DNA of 64,000 bases from Paraescarpia echinospica (GCA_020002185.1 CM034533.1:46431195-46495194), one strand, 5' to 3'. Shown: positions 1 to 12,235, counted from the first letter of the stretch. Translations and numbers: made by a program. The notes: generated by a model from the letters alone, not told the origin.

Positions 1-262
<262 letters not shown>

Positions 263-670
263 CAGTCTTTCTCAGAAACCCAGTATTTCATGGTGGCATC
301 CGAACGTGAACTTTCCATGACATCACAATTTTATTTTGAATTGGTGGCCCGCTACAAGATCGTAGTCGTGGTGAATGAATTACGTAAATGATCATGATTA
401 AAAGCTCGTGTTACCCTCCGCACTGAATACCGTTATGTTAGATAATGTGAATTGCTGTTATATGCAGATATGCGCTTTTCGTTTGATAGTCAATTACACT
501 ATATAAGATTACACAGTGCTATTATTCGAATGCCAGACTGTGTGTCTGTTAGTCTGTACGACATGCATCTGTGAACATACGACATGCATGTGTGAACAAG
601 GACTGAAGAGAGTATCAAAGCGAAGTCAATTGGTCAAGGAAAGGTATAAGGGGACACAATTGACGTCATA
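263..670. other. Intergenic stretch, nothing recognised
   Basis: AT-rich unique-looking sequence between the microsatellite and the tandem duplication. A short imperfect repeat built on GACATGCATSTGTGAACA occurs near 560-600. I see no exon-like or RNA-like signal. Confidence 0.5.
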
Positions 671-2177
671 CGGGACGTAAGAAGGAAGTTGTTTTTTGGA
701 ATACCGCCATGTCATCAACTATTCCAGTCATAGCAAACGGGAAGGCAGCCAAGTAAAATTAACTCTGTACATGTGATTTTTTAGGAGTTATTTTTACGTT
801 AATTAAGTTCCAAACATTAGATGCGTGCGAGCTTTCGTGTTTTTAGGTGCGTTCGTGCGTGGGTGAATGTGACACGCATACACGGCCGCCCGCCCGCATA
901 TACACATAAACGCATGCACGCACGCACGCACGCACGCAGGCACTAACGTTCGGTCGCACATTCGCTCGCACGCACACACGCGCACATACGCATATACGCA
1001 CATCTCTCACACACTCATACACTCACATAACACTCACACACATATATGCACGTATGCACGTACGCACGCACGCACATACGCACGCACACGCACATACAAG
1101 CAGACACCCACCCACTCACACATACATACACAACTATTGTACGTGAAGTGGGTATCGGTAGTACCAATAATGTTGGTGACAGTGAATGATAGACATACAT
1201 CCAGGCAGCAGACAAACTTGACTAAGGGCGAACAATTCTGTGGGCAAGATTACTTAACATGAAGACTAACAGGCGGGCCAGCAGACAGGATGCAGTACGG
1301 TGGGAAAACACGCAAACACGCAGACTCAGTTGCTAGACACTCATACCCACATGAAGACTGGAAAGACAGTAGGCAAAAGGACATCGGATTTGTTCTCCGT
1401 TGGATATTTGATGACAGAAGGAGACGGGTTCAAAGGTATATTCTTATATCAGTACGTTCTTATATCAGTATCCAGTCCTCAGGACTGCTCAAAGCGCTTT
1501 ATGCTTACATTATTCCCGGGTAATTAGTGCGCGAAGTCTATTCGTACACAAATATCAACCGCTGTGTATAGCCACGTACTCGCTCATACAGATGACTGAA
1601 TTGGAAGGTAGGGTGAACGAACTTGCCCAAGGTTCGACACCGCAGTACATGATTCGAACCCGGGTTCTCTCGATCGAGAGTCCGAAGCTCTATCTACTGC
1701 ACCACTGCGCTCCACAGTCGGCATAGAGAAATCTCGGGAAGAAATGTGGAGAAACACATGAAGACAGGCCGACACCAGTGGCGCTTTCTTGTCAGAGTCT
1801 TGTGTGTCTCGTAAGGCAGACAGGCCAACGTACACGAGCATAAAGAAAAGGATACTTTTATTTTTCCCAACAGCATTATAAAGCGGTAAAAATTATTCAA
1901 TATAATTTAACCAAATATCTAATTAATAAAATAATTACTACATATTTTGCACAAAAGAAAGAAGAAAACAATTGTTGTAGGAATGGAGACGGTTACTAAG
2001 ATCAAAACTGATCTCTATCGTACTTTAGTGGCTCTTACTGTTAATAGTGATTATGTCAGTGCAGAGAGAAACTTCGTTTATTGCGCATGTGGAGGCTATG
2101 TACATGGCAAACCGCTACACTAGGCAGCGCTACACCGCTTCAAACGTGTAACGTGTCTTCAGAAATGCCCATTATTA
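671..2177. repeat. Tandem duplication, unit A (1507 bp)
   Basis: This unit starts at CGGGACGTAAG and ends at GCCCATTATTA, where the next unit begins at once with the same start. It contains a CACG/CACA-rich microsatellite (about 905-1125), a unique part, a tRNA-derived SINE on the minus strand (about 1437-1715) and an AT-rich end. It matches unit B nearly base for base; most of the length difference is a 16-bp expansion of the CACG tract in B. The few substitutions indicate recent duplication or an assembly duplication of two haplotypes. Confidence 0.95.
1437..1715 (-). mobile_element. tRNA-derived SINE, copy in unit A
   Basis: Read on the minus strand, the head (about 1715 to 1648) looks like a tRNA: an A-box-like GTGGTGCAGTAG and a perfect B box GGTTCGAATC, with the typical CGGACTCTCGATCGAGAG anticodon-arm region. 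The body follows, then a conserved AAAGCGCTTTGAGCAGTCC segment and a short ACTGATATAAGAA repeat tail. This is the layout of RNA polymerase III-transcribed tRNA SINEs of invertebrates. Exact ends are uncertain. Confidence 0.8.
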
Positions 2178-2422
2178 CGGGACGTAAGAAGGAAGTTGTT
2201 TTTTGGAATACCGCCATGTCATCAACTATTCCAGTCATAGCAAACGGGAAGGCAGCCAAGTAAAATTAACTCTGTACATGTGATTTTTTAGGAGTTATTT
2301 TTACGTTAATTAAGTTCCAAACATTAGATGCGTGCGAGCTTTCGTGTTTTTAGGTGCGTTCGTGCGTGGGTGAATGTGACACGCATACACGGCCGCCCGC
2401 CCGCATATACACATAAACGCAT

Positions 2423-2465
<43 letters not shown>

Positions 2466-3701
2466 CTAACGTTCGGTCGCACATTCGCTCGCACGCACAC
2501 ACGCGCACATACGCATATACGCACATCTCTCACACACTCATACACTCACATAACACTCACACACATATATGCACGTATGCACGTACGCACGCACGCACAT
2601 ACGCACGCACACGCACATACAAGCAGACACCCACCCACTCACACATACATACACAACTATTGTACGTGAAGTGGGTATCGGTAGTACCAATAATGTTGGT
2701 GACAGTGAATGATAGACATACATCCAGGCAGCAGACAAACTTGACTAAGGGCGAACAATTCTGTGGGCAAGATTACTTAACATGAAGACTAACAGGCGGG
2801 CCAGCAGACAGGTTGCAGTACGGTGGGAAAACACGCAAACACGCAGACTCAGTTGCTAGACACTCATACCCACATGAAGACTGGAAAGACAGTAGGCAAA
2901 AGGACATCGGATTTGTTCTCCGTTGGATATGTGATGACAGAAGGAGACGGGTTCAAAGGTATATTCTTATATCAGTACGTTCTTATATCAGTATCCAGTC
3001 CTCAGGACTGCTCAAAGCGCTTTATGCTTACATTATTCCCGGGTAATTAGTGCGCGAAGTCTATTCGTACACAAATATCAACCGCTGTGTATAGCCACGT
3101 ACTCGCTCATACAGATGACTGAATTGGAAGGTAGGGTGAACGAACTTGCCCAAGGTTCGACACCGCAGCACATGATTCGAACCCGGGTTCTCTCGATCGA
3201 GAGTCCGAAGCTCTAGCTACTGCACCACTGCGCTCCACAGTCGGCATAGAGAAATATCGGGAAGAAATGTAGAGAAACACATGAAGACAGGCCGACACCA
3301 GTGGCGCTTTCTTGTCAGAGTCTTGTGTGTCTCGTAAGGCAGACAGGCCAACGTACACGAGCATAAAGAAAAGGATACTTTTATTTTTCCCAACAGCATT
3401 ATAAAGCGGTAAAAAGTATTCAATATAATTTAACCAAATATATAATTAATAAAATAATTACTACATATTTTGCACAAAAGAAAGAAGAAAACTATTGTTG
3501 TAGGAATGGAGACGGTTACTAAGATCAAAACTGATCTCTATCGTACTTTAGTGGCTCTTACTGTTAATAGTGATTATGTCAGGGCAGAGAGAAACTTCGT
3601 TTATTGCGCATGTGGAGGCTATGTACATGGCAAACCGCTACACTAGGCAGCGCTACACCGCGTAACAACGTGTACCGTGTCTTCAGAAATGCCCATTATT
3701 A
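2178..3701. repeat. Tandem duplication, unit B (1524 bp)
   Basis: Second, head-to-tail copy of the preceding unit with the same internal order (CACG tract at about 2410-2650, SINE at about 2960-3238, AT-rich tail). It differs by scattered substitutions, for example TTTGATG to TGTGATG near 2929. The right end continues into sequence absent from unit A, so the junction is a true unit boundary. No protein-coding gene is evident in either unit. Confidence 0.95.
2960..3238 (-). mobile_element. tRNA-derived SINE, copy in unit B
   Basis: Same element as in unit A, copied by the tandem duplication. The B box and anticodon arm are intact on the minus strand. One visible difference is TAGATAG versus TAGCTAG in the region of the D arm. 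Confidence 0.8.
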
Positions 3702-4020
3702 ATATAAAATGCCTCGCGAGACAAAAGTATGTGTACATATGTGGCGGTGTCTTTCTAATTAAATCAGATCAGTTATGTGGTTACGCACAGGGATAATTGT
3801 CAGCCGTTACGTTGAACTAGTCGGACAGAGACATCGATTGTTTGACAGCACTAGTTATTTTTTGCATTGACGTCAATCGACTGTTGATAGAGATCGACAT
3901 TTCGGTTGGCCGGAGTAAATAGCTTAGCATGCACGAGGAAGTTGTTGACAGTTGCATAGCATTTTTGTGAGAAATGATGGAACTTGACCTGGTTTGTTTT
4001 GATTAACTGCGTGATCTAGG
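3580..4020. repeat. Diverged duplicate, left copy
   Basis: Shares long blocks with 4785-5165, including GTTTATTGCGCA, ACTAGTCGGACAGAGACATCGATTGT, GATAGAGATCGACAT and the GGCCGGAGT...AGGAAGTTG block, interrupted by indels. With the SINE match at 5345-5610 this suggests that 4785-5750 is an ancient third relative of the 1.5-kb tandem unit and its right flank. Confidence 0.75.
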
Positions 4021-4494
4021 AAATTGGCTTGGCAATATGTCCTCGACTGTTCGCCATTGTAACGCGATTTGAATGCATCGTGACGTCCATGGATGAATAT
4101 ATACGACTTGGCTTTAGAGGCGTGCAATAGTTTGACAGGGTTCCTTTGCACAAGACGTGTGTGTCGTCATGGGCAAGTGACTCCGTGGTAGTATTGAACC
4201 AAGGGGACCAACTACGCATCACAAATGTGCTGTGCACCGGAATCCACATTACACCCGGGCCCTCTTAGATAACGTAAATACAGCCTGTCTATATTACAGC
4301 TGACCCGGTACGAACAATAGTTTTCACTGGCCGACTTTTGAATTTCGGTAAATTATTCGCCGTTTTTACCTCAGCAAAGACGGTATCTGAACTTGAGGGA
4401 ATGTTGCGCACCTGTACATTGTACATTACATCAGCTGTTCCACTACTTGAACATCGTAGACATCCACACTTTCATTCCCTACAATTAAATTTGC

Positions 4495-4784
4495 TTATGG
4501 CTGACGGAACAAACGATTTCTTGTAACAATGTTTTCGTGCAAGGGGATTACTGAGTCGTCGACCAAACGGGACATTTTTCAAAAGGAAAATCGAGTGGAA
4601 AAATGGGATTATGATGTATCTGAACTGCGTTCCACCTAAAGAAATCACACAACTGTAGTTGTTTGACACCAATAATGTTCCCCCTTGATTGACCACCGGA
4701 GCTAGCCTTGCACTAGGTTAACGGAAAGAACATGTGCAATCACAAATATGTATACCAACTGCAAAACCTTTGCGCTGACATTAA
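4495..4784 (+). repeat. Interspersed repeat family X, copy 1
   Basis: Matches 10027-10275 through TATGGCT-ACAAA, TTGTAACA, the block CACACAACTGTAGTTGTTTGACACCAA, GTTAACG, and ATGTATACCAACTGCA to CATTAAA. The family is not recognised. It may be a non-autonomous transposon. Confidence 0.65.
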
Positions 4785-5165
4785 AGCTTAGTTTATTGCG
4801 CAGATTAGGTTTTGCAAACCGCCATGCTAGCTAGCGCTACACTGCACATTAGTCTACAAACTACACCAGCCTACAAAATTGCATTGTAGCCGTCTTAAGA
4901 ATTGTCTTTTATTGGTATAACTTGCCTCGAGATAAAACAAAAATGTGATAGTAATCAGCCGTTGTGTTAGACTAGTCGGACAGAGACATCGATTGTATGG
5001 CTCTACCGGTGTGTTTTTGAATTGATGGCAGTTGATATAGATCGACATCTCTGGTGGCCGGAGTCTATAGCTTCACACCCACAAGGAAGTTGCTGCCAGT
5101 TGCAACAACATTTTGTGCGAGAAGGATCAACTATAAACATATTTCATGGTTTATTTTGATAAGTT
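4785..5165. repeat. Diverged duplicate, right copy
   Basis: Counterpart of 3580-4020 in the same orientation, offset by roughly 1.1-1.2 kb. No coding capacity is seen. Confidence 0.75.
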
Positions 5166-5344
5166 TAATTAGATGTGAGCTGTCTGATTATGAAATACTA
5201 CTCGGCTTGACGGTGACTAAATTTCAATGGGCCATGAAGCACAGAAGCGAATCTGTGACTTGGCGTTAGGCAGGAGCATGAGATGTGACAGGTTCCCGCT
5301 GCAAAACAATTTGTGTCGGCATGAAAAGAGGGAGGGTAAGTTCC

Positions 5345-5610
5345 TGTATAGCGCAGTATCCAATCCTTAGGACTGATCAAGGAGCATTTCACGTTATTCG
5401 CTGGCAGACATGTTTTAATGTTTAATCGAACACCATCTCGACTTCTCCGGGAAACATTCAGCCACGCCGCAATTACTGAGCGAAGACTATGTGTATACAT
5501 CTATCAACCACTGTCTATAGACCCTCAAAGAAACGGCAGCAATATTATTCGAACCTGGAATCTCTCTACTAAGAGTCCGACGCCCTAGCCGCTACAACAC
5601 CGCGTCCCAC
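5345..5610 (-). mobile_element. tRNA-derived SINE, older diverged copy
   Basis: The minus strand has a tRNA-like head (GTGGGACGCGGTGTTGTAGCG, then CGTCGGACTCTTAGTAGAGA and B-box-like AGGTTCGAATAAT) and a body with the CAGTCCTAAGGATTGGATACTG segment that matches the two SINE copies upstream. It is clearly more diverged, so it represents an independent or much older copy. Confidence 0.72.
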
Positions 5611-5749
5611 ACATGTGTGATCTAGAAACAACACGAAGCATCGAACAGAGGAGAACTAACTAGGCACAATAGATGCACTGTACAGCAGCACTCTCGTTAC
5701 ACCAGGATACACCAACGTAAATACAGAATCTTTATTTTACAACTAATTT

Positions 5750-6104
5750 GGTTAGAACAACGTCCACCGAGTGACATTCGGATACTGATCAGCAGTTCTG
5801 AGTCTGTGTGACAGTTGCATTTAAACTGGCAAAGAAACGTAGCAACAGAGATCGCAAACGTGAGAACATACGTCATTGCTGGATTATCTAAAGTGTGTTT
5901 GGTGCAGTCTTTCTGGCCCTCTGATCAGCAATCATAAGGTTTGTTCTGATCAAACTTTGTGATCGACAATGCCATGCCGATGAAAACAGCACTGGCTTAA
6001 TTATATTAGCAAGGTCTCCGCCTGCGTCATACCTCAAATGAACTGTAGACAAATGGCGAGCTACAACCTGCACAATAACCAATGTTAGCTAACGTATTAT
6101 TGTT
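5750..6104. other. Intergenic stretch, nothing recognised
   Basis: Unique-looking sequence between the SINE region and the RTE insertion. There is no endonuclease-like coding sequence here, which shows that the RTE element to the right is 5'-truncated. Confidence 0.5.
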
Positions 6105-7745
6105 GTGTGTGTGCGTGTTTGGAAGGAGCATTTTGAAGAAGTCCTTAATAGACCTATGCCCGATGACCCCGTTATAGATATTGAATTAGACTCAATCATA
6201 GATGAAATCAGCACAGACTCTATAACAAAAACAGAGATTAGATCAGCACTGAGGAAGCTAAAGAATGGGAAAGCTGCAGGTAAAGATGACATTACAGCAG
6301 AATTGTTGAAAGCAGACATGGCGACAACAGAGAATTGGCTTCTAAGCTTATTCAAAACAATTTGGGAACAAGAAAAAGTACCAAAGACGTGGAAACAAGG
6401 ACTGATTGTTAAAATACCAAAGAAAGGTAACCTTACAGAGTGCGGAAACTGGAGAGGTATTACTCTAACATCTGTCCCCAGTAAAGTGTTCGGAAGAGTG
6501 ATAATAGACAGAATAAGAGATGGAGTTGACAACAAGTTGAGAGATGAACAAGCAGGTTTCAGAAGAGGACGAAGCACAGTTGAGCAGATATTCATCCTTC
6601 GAAACATAATAGAACAGGTAGTGGAATGGCAAGCAACGCTATATGTAACTTTTGTAGACTTCGAAAAGGCATTTGACTCTGTACACCAAGAGAGCCTTTG
6701 GGAAATCATGGCGAGCTATGGAATCCCATACAAGATAATCAGAATGGTCCAGATTTTGTACGAGGACAGTGAATGTGCAGTGTTAGATGAAGGTGAACAA
6801 TCTGAGTGGTTCAAGGTAAAAACTGGAGTTAAGCAAGGAGACGTAATGTCCGGATTTCTTTTCTTGATGGTAATCGACTGGATAATGAGGAAAACAACTG
6901 AAGAAAACAACACAGGGATAAGATGGAGATTCATGTCAAAACTTGAAGACTTGGACTTCGCAGATGACATTGCGCTTATGTCATCAAGTTACAGACATAT
7001 GCAAACAAAGGCAACAAAAATGAATGCATTCGCATCAAAAACTGGCCTAAAAATCAATAAAAAGAAAACTGAAGTACTGAGGATCAACAGCAAATGCAAC
7101 AACAGAATACAGATTGATGATCAACAACTGAATGAAGTAGAGAAATATACATACCTGGGCGCAAACGTCAGCAAGCAAGAAGGAGGGGATGACGATATTA
7201 ACAACAGAATACGAAAAGCAAGGACATCATTCATGAAACTCAAGCAGATATGGAACTCAAATGTGTACACATTAAAAACTAAACTCAGATTATACAATAC
7301 TCTGGTCAAATCAGTGTTACTGTATGGATGTGAAACATGGAAAGTAAACAAATGCGACAACAAAACACTTGACATTTTCCATTTCAACTGTCTCAGAAGA
7401 ATTTTAAAAATTAGATGGCCAGTAATAATTTCGAACAAAGACATTGAGAACATAACAGCAGAAGAGAAGATCAGCACAGAAGTACAGAGAAGAAGGTGGA
7501 ATTGGATCGGGCATGTGCTGAGAAAGAAGGACCAAAACCACTGCCTGACAGCACTGACATGGACGCCGGAAGGAACAAGAAAACTTGGTCGACCAAAAAC
7601 AACGTGGAGAACCACAGTGGAAAAAGAACGGAAGCAACTGGGCTGGGCAACTTGGAGCAAAGCCAGACACATAGCCGTTGACAGGGCGAGGTGGCGGAGT
7701 CGCACAGCAGCCTTATGGGCCACAAGGCCCGAAGAGGATAGGTAA
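6105..7745 (+). CDS. RTE-type non-LTR retrotransposon reverse transcriptase (5'-truncated, open frame)
   Basis: An uninterrupted frame of about 546 codons encodes a non-LTR reverse transcriptase. The thumb-proximal start (W-KEHFEEVLNRP) is followed by the fingers (KNGKAAGKDDI), motif A YVTFVDFEKAFDSVH, motif B GVKQGD, the catalytic FADD box (about residue 286), GLKIN-KKT, YLG, VLLYGCETW and a C-terminal GHVLR...GRPK...DRARWR segment. This set is typical of the RTE/BovB clade. The APE endonuclease that should precede it is missing, so homology begins abruptly at about 6115 (dead-on-arrival 5' truncation) and the first ATG is fortuitous. The lack of stops or frameshifts argues for a young insertion. 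A GT-rich microsatellite follows directly, as RTE 3' ends often are. Confidence 0.92.
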   Translation: MCVRVWKEHFEEVLNRPMPDDPVIDIELDSIIDEISTDSITKTEIRSALRKLKNGKAAGKDDITAELLKADMATTENWLLSLFKTIWEQEKVPKTWKQGLIVKIPKKGNLTECGNWRGITLTSVPSKVFGRVIIDRIRDGVDNKLRDEQAGFRRGRSTVEQIFILRNIIEQVVEWQATLYVTFVDFEKAFDSVHQESLWEIMASYGIPYKIIRMVQILYEDSECAVLDEGEQSEWFKVKTGVKQGDVMSGFLFLMVIDWIMRKTTEENNTGIRWRFMSKLEDLDFADDIALMSSSYRHMQTKATKMNAFASKTGLKINKKKTEVLRINSKCNNRIQIDDQQLNEVEKYTYLGANVSKQEGGDDDINNRIRKARTSFMKLKQIWNSNVYTLKTKLRLYNTLVKSVLLYGCETWKVNKCDNKTLDIFHFNCLRRILKIRWPVIISNKDIENITAEEKISTEVQRRRWNWIGHVLRKKDQNHCLTALTWTPEGTRKLGRPKTTWRTTVEKERKQLGWATWSKARHIAVDRARWRSRTAALWATRPEEDR

Positions 7746-7797
7746 GGTGTGCGTGTTTGTGTGTGTGCGTATCTGTGCGTGTGCTTGTGTGTGTGTT

Positions 7798-7828
<31 letters not shown>

Positions 7829-7890
7829 TCATGCGTGCGTGCATGTGTGTGTGCGTTCGTGTTTGTGTGTACGTGTGTGTACAAATACAC
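7746..7890. repeat. (GT)n/(GTGC)n microsatellite at RTE 3' end
   Basis: Imperfect GT, GTGC and GTTT repeats directly after the RTE stop codon. They probably grew from the retrotransposon's simple-repeat tail. Confidence 0.9.
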
Positions 7891-8265
7891 ACGTGTTCAT
7901 AGGCGGATCCAGGGGGCCTGGGTGGCACGTGCCCCTCTAGACCTTTGGAATTCGGCCTGTCCATAGACCTTTTTGAATGGGCCCTCGTAACCGTGCTCCC
8001 CTAGACCCTTGTAAATATACCCCCGTTCAGGGTAAAATAAGATAATATGTTAAGCCGATGCTGCGGCGAACAATTTCAACAGCACCCCCTCTCCACCCCA
8101 TCGTCCTATTTCATTAATCGAGGCGAGATAAGAGACAGCGCTTGACAGCGAGAAGGTGAAATTGCAGCCGCGCGTCGACGAAAAAATGTCAATAGCAGAT
8201 TCAGGGGCAAGTTGGCTTGTCGTTGGGCAGGTGGGAGCAACTGAAAAGGACCGCACTTTTCGTGA
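7891..8265. other. Intergenic stretch, nothing recognised
   Basis: Contains CCCCTAGACC-type motifs spaced irregularly (about 7930-8010) but no gene or RNA that I can support. Confidence 0.45.
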
Positions 8266-8376
8266 GTGCGTGCGTGCGTGTGTGCGTGTGAGCGTGTGTG
8301 CGTGTGTGCGTGTTTGCGTGTGTGCGTGTGTGCGTGTGTGCGTGTGTGCGTGTGTGCGTGTATGCGTGCGTGCCAA
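8266..8376. repeat. (GTGTGC)n microsatellite
   Basis: Roughly 110 bases of GTGC/GTGT hexamers, open in several frames as Val-Cys repeats; not a gene. Confidence 0.95.
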
Positions 8377-9085
8377 GATTGTGTATCGTGAATGTTTTCC
8401 AATCCGATAGATGTGCTGATGTTTGTTTAGGGAACTAAAACTCAATACTTCGGCGCATGTCACTACAAAAACACTATGTCTTGTAACCTCTGCGCTTCCA
8501 CCTACATGGAACTTTGAATTACGTTGACCCTTGCGTCCTGCAGTTGCTTCAAGTCAACATTCGTCTGAACTGTGATCTGAAAATTAAATATTTGGGAGCG
8601 GGGTAGAAATAGTCCGTTGTGCGCTGGTTATGAAACAGCTGGTTATTTTTCTTCGTAGTGTATATTTAGTTTTTATTTATAAATCCAGACCAACAAGGAA
8701 GTTACAGTTTATTGTAAGGCATCTAATCCATATCTTCCTGAATGAGTCCCCCAATCACGGGCTGGCAGCAGTCCATGGAATGCCCATAGCGTGTCGGTAT
8801 ATCTTATAAAAGTCCGGACCTACGTATGTTGTCATTCACAGTTCGACCACTCGCCATGTCGCTGTTTGAGTGGACGCCGACAAACAAAGAGATATTCACG
8901 TCTAATGACGAGGAGGCAGACACGAGTTTCGTGCAGGTACGTGACTAATGTCTTGCAAGACCACCGTAATATCCGGTGAAGATGATGATAATGTTGAATT
9001 TCTATAGCATTTAAAACTATCAATCCTTGGAAAGCCGAGTCCAGAGGAACAATAAACAAGAAATCATTAATTTTAGAAAACGAAT
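8377..9085. other. Intergenic stretch, nothing recognised
   Basis: Unique-looking sequence with no exon-like frames with splice signals, no tRNA-like arms and no obvious repeats. Confidence 0.45.
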
Positions 9086-9094
9086 TTGACAAAA

Positions 9095-9285
9095 AATAAA
9101 TACCGAAGAATGCAGCGGAAGAATGGTCAACCTGCCCCGGGACCTATGACAGCCTACGACTGTGTCATGTGTGGTCGCCAAAGCGCTTCAAGCACGGCCT
9201 ACACGGTCACCAAAGGACGCACGACAGACTCGGGACGAGATTCGTCGTTCGACGGCTCACTTCATTCAATCATTCAATGCGTGCT
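9095..9285 (+). pseudogene. Degenerate C2H2 zinc-finger fragment, probably LINE C-terminus
   Basis: One frame reads YDCVMCGR and, after a frameshift, another reads GLHGHQRTH, which together give the CxxC...HxxxxH pattern of a C2H2 finger. Similar CGR-F-ARIGL-SHQRTH fingers sit at the C-terminus of some invertebrate non-LTR retrotransposon proteins. The broken frame and lack of splice signals suggest a retrotransposon remnant. An old host zinc-finger pseudogene is the alternative. Confidence 0.4.
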
Positions 9286-9814
9286 GCATATTAGTGCAAT
9301 AGAGAATAGGTGTTATTATACATTTCTAATTTTATTCGATTTATAACCAGAAGTGTGCCCTTAATACAGCACGTCTATATTGTTTATATAATGTTGTTTT
9401 GCACCGCGTTGTAATGATCAAGACGGCAACGAATTGGTGCAGTTGATATTTGGTCGGTTTAGTTCACCAACTTAACTTGTAGACACGAAATCTATCTTGC
9501 CATTGATAATTATCCAACAATAAAATAAGCGTGTCCCCCGTTTAAGAAGTTGTATTCTGAATGCACAACCAGAAGGGAAAATTTACTTGTCACAGTATTA
9601 ATTATATCAGGTCTCCATATTAAAAACATCGAAGCCACAAATAACAAAGGTATAATTTAATCTGTAATTTTAATGAAACTCACACCTTGGATCCGACTTT
9701 GCTTCAGAAGGTAAATGGAATCAGGTGGTTATTTGGAGCGTTATACGAGCGAATATTATGCGTAGATCGGCATATAATTATTGTTCAAACCAGTCCTGCT
9801 TGATTAATGTTGCC
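9286..9814. other. AT-rich intergenic stretch, nothing recognised
   Basis: No coding, RNA or repeat signal that can be named. Confidence 0.45.
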
Positions 9815-9936
<122 letters not shown>

Positions 9937-10026
9937 TCATTAAATGAGTAGATCCATGACATAGACATTATAATTATATAGGCCCTCGGCCTAACCACAA
10001 GTTCAGACCACATAATTCAGTATGCG

Positions 10027-10275
10027 TATGGCTCACAAAACAACATATCTCTTGTAACAGCTTTTTTCACAAAGTCTGCTGATAAAGATCACACAGCTGC
10101 AGTTGTTTGACACCAACAATTGTGCACGCCTGGTTTACCACCAGAGTCAACCTTGCAATGTCCTTGCCAGACAAATTGCCATACCATGACACTAAGTTAA
10201 CGAAATGCATACGTTCAATCAAAGACATGTACACCAACTGCATCACCTATGCTCTTACATTAAAAAGCCTTAATT
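10027..10275 (+). repeat. Interspersed repeat family X, copy 2
   Basis: Second copy of the repeat at 4495-4784. It carries roughly 35 extra bases around 10160-10195 and other indels relative to copy 1. Confidence 0.65.
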
Positions 10276-11747
10276 TCCGGAGCAAAAACTGACGTTGTTG
10301 TGCCTGTTTGTGTATAATCTGCATTATCATATCAATAAATATGAGGCATTCATCATCAACAGTACCAATATACTATCAACATTCTTCCCTTTGATTACCG
10401 GTAGTTCAGGAATAGGATACGACACAACCTTTTGTATTTACCATCCTGTCACCAACAGCAACCATGGCAGTGTCATTCAGGGTTTCGCCGTGTTGGGATT
10501 CAACCGTCTCCAAAGCCACGCGATGGTGCCATCTGTCTTTACGTTATGATGTTTGACTGGTTTTTCATATTCCTCCCGTGAATATTTGCATGGACAGAAT
10601 GCATCGTATCGTCCTTCCGTTATGTTTGTTGGTGTGTTTTTACTAACCCCTAACTGATGTTCAAGGGAGCTGCTGAAATCAGAAAGAGGAAACTGGGTGG
10701 AACGCTATGTCGCGTGCGTTGACGGCTTTGGCCTATATGTAGTCAGCTCGTTTCATGCGAAGGAAACGAATATACTGGGCACACATGCTGCTTTTCTTTA
10801 AAGGGAAGCAAACACTCTGACTCCTTCGTTTTTATGGGAAAATTCACCCCCTACACAGATTTTCAGTATGTTTTGACGCCACAGTGAGCGCGGCCAACAT
10901 TGTTTACAACGTGATAGCCTTATCTGAGAACATCGAAGACTCTCTCGCGTTGACGTCACACGGCCGTTCAGTTTTTTGAATGATTTGCCAAATACCAGAT
11001 TCTTAGATGGTTGGTCTTCTACTTTGAACGAGATTAAGATTTTTTTTTATAATAAACTGACTACAGATGTTTCATGAACTATTTACACACAAACATAATG
11101 GGCACCAAATAACTGGTATCGCGACGGGATGAACCCGTCGAGGAAGCAGCTCTATGCACGGCATATGACGTATTTAGGTGCAGTGAGGAAGGGTCACTAC
11201 CCATTGGCTATAACATGATTACTGATACGACATGACAGTATGCTGACGTATGACAGTGCAGACTGCATACAAACAACCACCTGTATAGACCAGACAAGGA
11301 AGTTTAACTTGTCAACCACCTCGCTGTTTTATGACGCCAATGAGATCTAGTCCACAAGAATGTTATGACGTCATATTGGGAATACGGAACTAATTAGTTT
11401 ATTACAAATATCACCATTAACGAAATCGTGTTAAAAATTTATTTGACATAAAGTAGAGGCAACATTAATATGCAACTTAGCTAAGAATTTGAACGATTAT
11501 ATCAATGGACACCTGCGGGAATAATGGTAGGGAGATGGCATGATACATGCCCCAGCAGATCGTCGACAACGTTGGGTAATTCGGCACGAGAAAGATGTGG
11601 ATCTCGCGAAAAGATTTGGGCAGCGTCGTCGTGAAAAGAATACACAAAATAAAGAGCAAAACCACTGCTGTGTTATTTGTTCTATAATTATTTCCGTTAA
11701 CAAGTAGTATAACTATTTTTGTACGGGTTCATGTCGGTTGAGTGTGT

Positions 11748-11786
<39 letters not shown>

Positions 11787-12235
11787 CGTGCGTGTGTGTG
11801 CGTGAGTGCGTGCGTGTGTGTATTACAGCGTACATGCAAAGCGCTGGTTCGTATCTGTTTAGCGGAGCGTAACGTTACGTAGTTGGGAAATTACTTTTTC
11901 AATGGAGCGTCCGTGTGAATAGTCAGAGATCTCAGCTACGATAATAGAGGAAGTAATAGCTGCTGCAACGCACCATTTAGTCGAATAAATACAGACATTC
12001 GATATCCTGGTTAGTTCTCCGACAGAGCGTTTACGTGTGTTAAGGTAGTCCTAGTACAAATAATTGTAATAGCCAAGTAGCCAACTGGGGGTAATGGAGA
12101 TGGGTGGCAGAGAGGGAACTATGAGCGCATTAGTGGGAAAAGAAGAAAACAGAGGACCAGAACCGAGGCCAGTGTCATCCCGAATAACAAGGAGATAGAG
12201 GAAAACAACATCTATTTGTTTCTTTCGAAGAAATG
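10276..12235. other. Intergenic stretch with one (TG)n tract
   Basis: Nearly 2 kb with no recognisable gene. The only clear feature is a TG/TGCG microsatellite at about 11742-11821. Short open frames look random and lack protein-like composition. Confidence 0.5.
11742..11821. repeat. (TG)n/(TGCG)n microsatellite
   Basis: Imperfect TG repeats with GTGC interruptions. Confidence 0.93.

Noticed and set aside
1648..1715. Functional tRNA gene
   Set aside because: The head has A- and B-box-like sequences but no well-paired acceptor stem, and it continues into a repeated body, so it is a tRNA-derived SINE.
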